A DNA stretch of 10,919 bases from Spirochaetaceae bacterium (GTDB lineage Bacteria > Spirochaetota > Spirochaetia > Treponematales > Breznakiellaceae), in contig JAIRTD010000172.1 in assembly GCA_031255115.1 (NCBI GenBank), positions 1 through 10,919 of the forward strand. Reading direction: 5' to 3'. Position numbers and translations under genes: made by a program. Shown one piece after another: positions 6,208-10,919 of the stretch. The notes under the pieces were generated by a model, which was not told the DNA's origin, did not search any database, and saw only the letters and a program-made list of their open reading frames with translations. Within the stretch, counting starts at the first letter, position 1. Every line of letters begins with the position of its first letter.

Positions 6208-7112
6208 ATACGGCGCCTCCCGCCAAAAAAGCGGCTCAATACCGGCGCGGCGTCATGGGCCGTGGATAGTTCCAGAGGGCTGGCGCCGCTCCGCCTGCAT
6301 ATCAGTTCCCAGCTTTCGCGCCTTTCCTGGTGCCAGAGTTCCCAGGCTTTTCTAAAAGAAGCAAAGCCCGTAGCGCCGTAAAATCCGGCGCCGGTTTCAG
6401 GGTCTTCAAGCCGAACCAGGCCCACATTGGGCATGGCTTCTTCCAGAGGATCGCTTATGCGCAGGGCGATCACATCATGTTTGCGGCAGAGCTTTCCCAG
6501 TTCCTGCTCCCAATTGACGCAGAGAAAATCAGAAATCACCGCCACGAGGGACCTGCGCCGCTGGAGGCGGTTTACACCGGCCAGGGCGTCGCCCAGGCAG
6601 CTTCCCCGGCCTCCTTCCTTTCCAGGCGGCCCGGCCTCTTTTTGCCGGGGAAAGCCCGTTTGCAGGGCGGCGCTTATCAGGGCCATGGTATGGCGTCTTC
6701 CCTTGCGGGGCCTGAACACCCTGATAATTTCCCGGTCAAAGAAAACCGCGCCCAGACCCTGGCCGGCCTGTTCAGCAGAAAAGGCAAGGAGGGCAAAGGA
6801 AATCAGCGCCTGCTCGTAACGGCTTAAAGCGCCGCTCCCGCAGCTCATGGAAGCGGAACAATCGAGTACCAGGGACACGGTGAGTTCCTTTTCTTCACGG
6901 TACTGCTTTACATAGGGGGTTCCGAAACGGGCGCTTACATTCCAGTCTATGGACCGTATGTCGTCGCCCCGTTCATAATGGCGGACTTCGTCAAATTCTA
7001 TGCCCTGGCCCCTGAAAACAGAACGAAAATCACCGGCCAGTAAATCCCCCGCAAGCCCCTGGGCTATGATGGGAAAGGTGGTTATTTTTTCAAGCAGTTC
7101 ACGCCTGTTCAT
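6204..7112 (-). CDS. DUF58 protein with VWA-like domain
   Basis: The 302-residue product carries the DUF58 signature: R..D..VSAR at 53-62 with P.VK and EE at 66-74, followed by a VWA-like domain beginning LVLDCSASMS, with the metal-site residues D84, S86 and S88, and ISDF at 193-196. It has no signal peptide or membrane helix, so it should be cytosolic and is the most likely direct partner of MoxR. DUF58 genes almost always follow moxR in bat-type operons. The ATG at 7112 lies 23 nt after the moxR stop with only a weak ribosome site. Its own stop overlaps the next gene as ATGA. Family is firm; biochemical activity is unknown for the family as a whole. Confidence 0.93.
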   Translation of the reverse strand: MNRRELLEKITTFPIIAQGLAGDLLAGDFRSVFRGQGIEFDEVRHYERGDDIRSIDWNVSARFGTPYVKQYREEKELTVSLVLDCSASMSCGSGALSRYEQALISFALLAFSAEQAGQGLGAVFFDREIIRVFRPRKGRRHTMALISAALQTGFPRQKEAGPPGKEGGRGSCLGDALAGVNRLQRRRSLVAVISDFLCVNWEQELGKLCRKHDVIALRISDPLEEAMPNVGLVRLEDPETGAGFYGATGFASFRKAWELWHQERRESWELICRRSGASPLELSTAHDAAPVLSRFFGGRRRI

Positions 7113-7135
7113 CGTAAAACCATGTACCTGGTTTG

Positions 7136-8167
7136 TCAGGGCACGGGCACAAAGGAGAGTATGCGGGAAATAACCCCGTCGGCGTCAAGGCCGTCGGCCT
7201 CAGCTTCGTAGGAAAGCACGATGCGGTGGCGGAGTACCGGAAGGGCCGCTGTCTTGACATCTTCTGGAGTAACAAAGGAACGGCCCTGAAAAAGAGCGCC
7301 TATACGGGCATAACGGTACAGGGCCAGGGAAGCCCTGGGAGAAGCGCCAAAGGAAATATGACGGTACAAATCCTGACGGCCTAATTTTTTCGCGTCCTCG
7401 GAAGACGGGGCGTTCCTCGTGGCGGGGGGCCTTGTGGCGGAAACCACCGAGACAATATAGCGTTTAACCTGATCGTCAATATGCACCGCTTCGGCAACAG
7501 AACGGAGAAAGGCAAGGGCGGTCCTGTCCAAAAGCGCCCTGAGCGGCGGCGCGTCTTCATGAGGCGAAGACGCTATGGGCCCGGCAAACTTCAATATGTC
7601 CAGTTCTTCGTCGGGAGAAGGATATTTTACCAGCAGCTTGAGGAAAAAACGGTCAAGCTCCGCTTCGGGCAGGGCGTAAGTTCCTTCATGTTCTATGGGG
7701 TTCTGGGTGGCAAGAACAAAAAAAGGATCGGGCAGGGCGTAACTTTCTTCGCCTATAGTAACCTGCCTTTCTTCCATAGCCTCAAGCAGGGCCGACTGTA
7801 CTTTTGCCGGAGAACGGTTTATCTCGTCGGCCAGAATAAGATTGGCGAATACCGGCCCCTTTCTTACCGAAAAAGAAGAACGGGCCTGGTCCCAGATCAG
7901 GGTTCCGGTCAGGTCGGCGGGAAGCAGATCAGGGGTAAACTGTATGCGCTTAAACTCAAGGGCGGTAAGCCCGGCAAGACTCTTGACGGCCCTGGTTTTT
8001 GCCAGTCCCGGCACCCCTTCGAGAAGCACATGGCCTCCGGCCACCAGGGCGGCAAGCAGCCCGTCAAGCAGCTCCCCCTGCCCCACAATACGCCGCGCCA
8101 GTTCTTTTCTGCACTGTTCCAAAAGTAAAGCGGCCTTTTCCTGTATCCCGGAACCATTGTTTTCCAT
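7136..8167 (-). CDS. moxR: MoxR-family AAA+ ATPase
   Basis: From the ATG at 8167 the product has 343 residues. The AAA+ motifs are intact: Walker A GVPGLAKT at 51-58, Walker B ILADE at 111-115, sensor-1 TQNP with Asn156, the arginine in LDRF (173), and a sensor-2 arginine in GASPRAS (278). MoxR ATPases form hexamers that act as chaperones for VWA partners, in some cases inserting metals or cofactors into enzymes, as in methanol dehydrogenase maturation. It heads the operon, so the energy source comes first. A TTG start at 8185 would add MLQCIF, but that stretch contains the predicted -10 box and I prefer 8167. No Shine-Dalgarno is visible before 8167, and the promoter placement predicts a leader of about 2 nt. 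Family is certain; the target is not known. Confidence 0.95.
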   Translation of the reverse strand: MENNGSGIQEKAALLLEQCRKELARRIVGQGELLDGLLAALVAGGHVLLEGVPGLAKTRAVKSLAGLTALEFKRIQFTPDLLPADLTGTLIWDQARSSFSVRKGPVFANLILADEINRSPAKVQSALLEAMEERQVTIGEESYALPDPFFVLATQNPIEHEGTYALPEAELDRFFLKLLVKYPSPDEELDILKFAGPIASSPHEDAPPLRALLDRTALAFLRSVAEAVHIDDQVKRYIVSVVSATRPPATRNAPSSEDAKKLGRQDLYRHISFGASPRASLALYRYARIGALFQGRSFVTPEDVKTAALPVLRHRIVLSYEAEADGLDADGVISRILSFVPVP

Positions 8168-8175
8168 AAATATAC

Positions 8176-8204
8176 ATTGTAACAAAAAAGAAGAGAGAAA
8201 ACCA
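8176..8204 (-). promoter_or_regulatory. Promoter of the moxR-bat operon (extended -10, weak -35)
   Basis: On the minus strand TG at 8184-8183 precedes TACAAT (8181-8176), an extended -10. The -35 at 8204-8199 (TGGTTT) is weak, which fits the extended -10 class. Transcription would start near 8169, about 2 nt before the moxR ATG. Pyrimidine-rich DNA fills the spacer. Confidence 0.5.
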
Positions 8205-8213
8205 GACCTCTCA

Positions 8214-8242
8214 TTGACATAATACGCGCTCCAAACTACGCT
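8214..8242 (+). promoter_or_regulatory. Promoter of the aminotransferase gene
   Basis: A perfect TTGACA (8214-8219) is followed after exactly 17 nt by TACGCT (8237-8242), which keeps the three most conserved -10 bases. The predicted start of transcription, 7 nt after the box, is 8249, the A of the start codon. The gene has no Shine-Dalgarno. Confidence 0.5.
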
Positions 8243-8248
8243 GTTTAC

Positions 8249-9538
8249 ATGAACCCTCTAGCGGAAGAACTTAACTCTATCCTTGATCAAACTGTGGCGG
8301 GCCGTCTTTTGTCATCTTTTGGCCGGCGTATTTATTTCCCCAAAGGCATCGTGGCCCAGTCCGCAGAGGCGAAAACACAGGCCCATACGGCCAACGCGAC
8401 CATAGGCATGGCGTATAAAAACGGCAGGCCCCTGATACTCAAAAGCGTCGTCCAGGCGATGCCCATCCTCAGTCCTGATGAATCGGTGGGCTACGCCCCC
8501 ACGGCCGGGCTGGACGAGGCGAGAAGGGCCTGGAAAAAAGAGCTGCTCAAAAAAAACCCTTCGATTAACGGAGACGCCATATCCCTTCCGGCGGTGATTC
8601 CCGGACTGACTTCGGGGATTTCCTATACGGCGGATCTTTTTGTTGATCAGGGACAAACCGTACTCAGCGCCGATCCCTGCTGGGACAATTACAGCCTCAT
8701 TATAGAAGGCAGAAAGGGCGGCGTACTCAAGGGTGTACCTTTTTTTGTCCCGGGCAGGGGCCTCGACATCGACGCCATTGATTCGGCCTGCAAAGAAGCG
8801 GCAAAAGAAGGACAGCTCAGGGTACTGTTCAATTTTCCCCAGAATCCTTCGGGCTATACGCCGTCAAAAAGCGAAGGCGACGCCCTGGTCGGCATCATAC
8901 AAGAGACGGCCCGGAAAGGCGCCGACGTACTGGTTATTGTTGACGACGCGTACTTTGGCCTTTTTTATGAAGATACGCTTAGGGAATCCCTCTTCGGCCG
9001 TTTTGCCGGCCTTGACGAAAGGGTGCTGGCCGTAAAGATAGACGGCCCCACCAAGGAGGACTATGTCTGGGGCTTTAGGACGGGCTTTCTGAGCTTTGGT
9101 TCCAAGGGCCTTAACGCCGGAGCTTACGACGCTCTGGAAAAGAAACTTATGGGGACCATACGGTCTTCGGTGTCCTGCGCCAATACGCCCGCCCAGTCCA
9201 TCATGCTTAAGACCCTTGCCGATCCCCAAACCAGGGAAGAAAAAAAAGAGCTCTTTTGCCTAATGGAAAAACGCTACAGGGCGGTGCGGGCCTTTGTTGA
9301 CCGCCATGCCGGCCACAAGGTGCTTGAGGCCCTTCCCTTTAATTCAGGCTATTTTATGAGTTTTTTATGCAAGGGAATCGAAGCGGAAAAGCTCCGTAAA
9401 ACGCTGCTCAGCGAATCGGGCATAGGAACCATAACCCTGGGGCCGTATCTCCGGGTGGCGTTTTCGAGCCTCGAAACCGAACAGATTCCCCAGGTGTACG
9501 AGACCATCTACGCAACGGCGGAAGCCCTGGCAAACTGA
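8249..9538 (+). CDS. PLP-dependent aminotransferase, class I/II (fold type I)
   Basis: The 429-residue product is a full-length aspartate-aminotransferase-fold enzyme. Visible landmarks are GYAPTAGLDEAR (81-92), the ring-stacking Trp in PCWDNY (W145), NPSG (199-202), DDAYF with the PLP-contacting Asp and Tyr235 (232-236), the likely Schiff-base Lys269 in GPTKEDYVWGFRTGF with Arg277, and the substrate carboxylate Arg402 in YLRVAFSS. It transfers an amino group between an amino acid and a 2-oxo acid; the substrate cannot be read from the sequence, and it lacks clear marks of tyrosine, alanine or LL-DAP subfamilies. It has no export signal, so it is cytosolic. It diverges from the bat operon across 81 nt and appears monocistronic. 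The ATG at 8249 is the first in frame and has no ribosome site. Fold is secure; specificity is open. Confidence 0.9.
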   Translation: MNPLAEELNSILDQTVAGRLLSSFGRRIYFPKGIVAQSAEAKTQAHTANATIGMAYKNGRPLILKSVVQAMPILSPDESVGYAPTAGLDEARRAWKKELLKKNPSINGDAISLPAVIPGLTSGISYTADLFVDQGQTVLSADPCWDNYSLIIEGRKGGVLKGVPFFVPGRGLDIDAIDSACKEAAKEGQLRVLFNFPQNPSGYTPSKSEGDALVGIIQETARKGADVLVIVDDAYFGLFYEDTLRESLFGRFAGLDERVLAVKIDGPTKEDYVWGFRTGFLSFGSKGLNAGAYDALEKKLMGTIRSSVSCANTPAQSIMLKTLADPQTREEKKELFCLMEKRYRAVRAFVDRHAGHKVLEALPFNSGYFMSFLCKGIEAEKLRKTLLSESGIGTITLGPYLRVAFSSLETEQIPQVYETIYATAEALAN

Positions 9539-9634
9539 GGTCCGCCCCGCGCGTATCCGCCGCTTTCTGTTTTGCGCCCGCGCTTTTCGTTTCGCGCTTT
9601 TTTCCGCTCCCGCGTTTTTCGGGCCGCGGAACCT

Positions 9635-10120
9635 TCAACCTACCAGCATGCGGCCTATATCCTGGAGTTCGGGAACCTGGGAATACTGGGGTATATGGCC
9701 CTTGGAATTCTTTTTGTCCAGTTCTACCAGTTTAATGTAAAGCTCGTTTACCAAATCGGCAAAGAGCTGTAAATTGGAAGCGAAATTGTTGACCGCCATG
9801 TCCCTAAGCACCTTTTCGGAGCTGGCCGAAGAACCGCCCCCCAGCCGGTTGCGCAGGGTCGGAACCAGTTCCTTGCGGGCCAAAGCCACAAAACGGGCAG
9901 CGGCGACTATCTGGCGGTACAGTTCGTCCAGATGAAATCCCTGATAACGGTACTGTTCGATCTTTTCGGTAAGGATTTCGATTAAATCCCAGGACTGTTT
10001 TTCCAGCGGAAGCTGGAGCAGGGCGGGACGTATAAAGCGGTTGGATATATTATCCTTGTAGTGTGCCCCGATTTGCTCTATCAGTCTGATTATTTCAGGC
10101 TCTCGTATTTGCATCACCAT
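9635..10120 (-). CDS. Small helical protein of unknown function
   Basis: I do not recognise the family. The 161-residue product is soluble and largely helical, with amphipathic stretches (5-20, 41-60, 62-90 and 103-138), a Gly/Ser-rich turn at 94-101 and a polar C-terminal region. There is no signal peptide, membrane helix or obvious catalytic motif. It runs convergent to the aminotransferase gene and divergent from the solute-binding lipoprotein gene. The ATG at 10120 is preceded by AGAGGAG with 7-nt spacing. A second ATG two codons on (10114) is the predicted leaderless start if the promoter at 10122-10150 is used. The difference is only two residues. It reads as a real gene because of its full-length frame, good ribosome site and codon usage like its neighbours. 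Confidence 0.75.
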   Translation of the reverse strand: MVMQIREPEIIRLIEQIGAHYKDNISNRFIRPALLQLPLEKQSWDLIEILTEKIEQYRYQGFHLDELYRQIVAAARFVALARKELVPTLRNRLGGGSSASSEKVLRDMAVNNFASNLQLFADLVNELYIKLVELDKKNSKGHIPQYSQVPELQDIGRMLVG

Positions 10121-10121
10121 A

Positions 10122-10150
10122 ATAATACTCCTCTACGTGAGGATTGACAA
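10122..10150 (-). promoter_or_regulatory. Candidate promoter of the 161-residue unknown gene
   Basis: On the minus strand TTGTCA (10150-10145) and TATTAT (10127-10122) are separated by exactly 17 nt. Transcription would start near 10115, inside the annotated reading frame and 1 nt before the second in-frame ATG. The AGAGGAG ribosome site for the first ATG would then lie in the promoter spacer, so the two readings exclude each other. Confidence 0.4.
10128..10134 (-). promoter_or_regulatory. Shine-Dalgarno of the 161-residue unknown gene
   Basis: AGAGGAG (10134-10128) stands 7 nt before the ATG at 10120 and is the best-placed ribosome site in the window. It supports the first ATG and requires transcription from farther upstream than the TTGTCA/TATTAT pair. 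Confidence 0.5.
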
Positions 10151-10173
10151 GCAGGGGGCGGCGGCAATAGTAT
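10144..10173 (+). promoter_or_regulatory. Promoter of the solute-binding lipoprotein gene
   Basis: TTGACA (10144-10149) is followed after 18 nt by TAGTAT (10168-10173). Transcription would start at about 10179-10180, the first bases of the start codon. The -35 overlaps the opposite-strand -35 of the divergent gene by five bases. Confidence 0.5.
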
Positions 10174-10178
10174 GCTTC

Positions 10179-10919
10179 ATGCGGAAAATCCTCCTGCTCC
10201 TTTTTTCTGTCCTGTCCTTAACAAGCTGTATGCTGACGGGGAAAAAGACGGCGGTCCTGTGGACCGATTGTCCCGAATTTGCCCTCTACGGCGAGTACTT
10301 TAACTCCTCCCAGGACCAGTACAAGATAGAAATAGAGTACTATCCCTATCCGGGGTGGACCCTTTCCGAAAAAGGCCGCAGGGAATTCCCCGATCTTGTC
10401 GCGGGAAGCTGGCTTAAAAGCTCGTCCACCCGGTCGCTTTTTAGTTCCCTGGACGGCCTTTTGGGCGGCATACAGAAAGATTCATTTTATCCCTCGCTGC
10501 TTGCCCTGGGGGCCATAGACGGGCGGCAATACCTCCTTCCCGTATCCTTTAACGCCCCTGCCCTGGTTTTTTCCCTGGAAAACAGCCAGCTCATCGGCAA
10601 TCCCTTTGTCATCACCTTTGACGAAATCAGGGAGCTAAGTAAAGCGTACAACATATCGTCAAACGGCGTATATACCCGGCTTGGCTTTGCCCCCGCCGCC
10701 GACGAAGACTTCCTCTACCTTGCGGCGGGCCTTTTTAATACCGGCTTTAGGGAAGCAAACCCCCTGGCCTGGGATTCCCTGGCCCTGGAAAAGGCCGTAA
10801 GCTTTATCCAGGACTGGATAAACGAAGCCAACAACAGTATTGAGGCCGAGGATGATTTTGTATTCAAGTATTTTTATACCCCCCCGGCAAGACTCGCCGT
10901 TTCGGGCCGCATACTCTTC
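10179..10919 (+). CDS. ABC-transporter-type solute-binding lipoprotein, N-terminal part (runs off the right edge)
   Basis: The frame is open for 247 codons from ATG 10179 to the window edge. It begins MRKILLLLFSVLSLTSC, a lipoprotein signal with lipobox LTSC and lipidated Cys17. The mature part opens KKTAVLWTDCPEFALYGEYF, followed by NSSQDQYKIEIEYY, the usual first strand and helix of family-1 extracellular solute-binding proteins, and later LPVSFNAPALVFS, the segment that leads into the hinge. Such proteins capture sugars or other small solutes outside the membrane and hand them to an ABC permease, whose genes would be expected to the right of the window. The ligand cannot be told. There is no Shine-Dalgarno; the promoter lies so close that the mRNA would be leaderless. 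About half or more of a typical 400-450-residue protein is present. Confidence 0.8.
   Translation, partial: MRKILLLLFSVLSLTSCMLTGKKTAVLWTDCPEFALYGEYFNSSQDQYKIEIEYYPYPGWTLSEKGRREFPDLVAGSWLKSSSTRSLFSSLDGLLGGIQKDSFYPSLLALGAIDGRQYLLPVSFNAPALVFSLENSQLIGNPFVITFDEIRELSKAYNISSNGVYTRLGFAPAADEDFLYLAAGLFNTGFREANPLAWDSLALEKAVSFIQDWINEANNSIEAEDDFVFKYFYTPPARLAVSGRILF

Noticed and set aside
7481..8128. A 215-codon plus-strand frame antisense to moxR
   Set aside because: It mirrors the conserved moxR coding sequence, lacks any motif and is basic and low in complexity, as antisense shadows are.
9539..9634. Possible bidirectional terminator between the convergent genes
   Set aside because: CCGCG (9610-9614) can pair with CGCGG (9625-9629) and T-tracts are nearby, but the stem is only 5 bp with a 10-nt loop and no T-tract follows it directly. 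Too weak to call.

Overview
The window is a bacterial chromosome segment, GC-rich in its coding parts, dominated by a tightly packed minus-strand Bat ('Bacteroides aerotolerance') operon of the spirochaete type. The order moxR, DUF58, a membrane protein of unknown function, batA, batB, batC, batD matches the arrangement I know from Treponema and Borrelia. Together with the lipoprotein signals, this points to a Treponema-like spirochaete. The species is inferred, not read from a marker gene.

Layout: (1) 1-220 is the edge of an IS200/IS605-family element, with the first 41 codons of tnpA on the minus strand, its promoter and a subterminal hairpin. (2) 221-560 is AT-richer, carries no convincing gene and separates the element from the operon's 3' end. 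(3) 561-8167 is the operon on the minus strand, read from right to left: moxR (AAA+ ATPase), DUF58 protein, a 366-residue membrane protein, batA, batB, batC (TPR lipoprotein), a long batD-like gene and a small Smr-domain gene. Five of the seven junctions are stop/start overlaps, four of them 4-7 nt (ATGA or GTGA type). (4) 8168-8248 is a divergent promoter region. (5) 8249-9538 is a plus-strand PLP-dependent aminotransferase. (6) 9635-10120 is a minus-strand gene for a small helical protein of unknown function. (7) 10179 to the right edge is the start of a plus-strand solute-binding lipoprotein gene.

How the parts fit: MoxR ATPases work with von Willebrand A (VWA) proteins, and here one MoxR is paired with three VWA proteins (DUF58, BatA, BatB), all with readable metal-site (MIDAS) motifs. 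BatA and BatB are membrane-anchored. BatC and the BatD-like protein supply periplasmic TPR and beta-domain surfaces. The expected picture is an envelope complex remodelled by the cytosolic ATPase; its substrate is unknown in spirochaetes.

Most notable: the last bat gene looks like a BatD-BatE fusion joined by a tandem-repeat linker. The 366-residue protein also carries a short tandem repeat in its exported part. The first genes of several transcription units lack a Shine-Dalgarno sequence and have a -10 box placed so that transcription would start at or within about 2 nt of the start codon, which suggests leaderless mRNAs. The two genes diverging at 10121-10178 appear to have overlapping -35 boxes.
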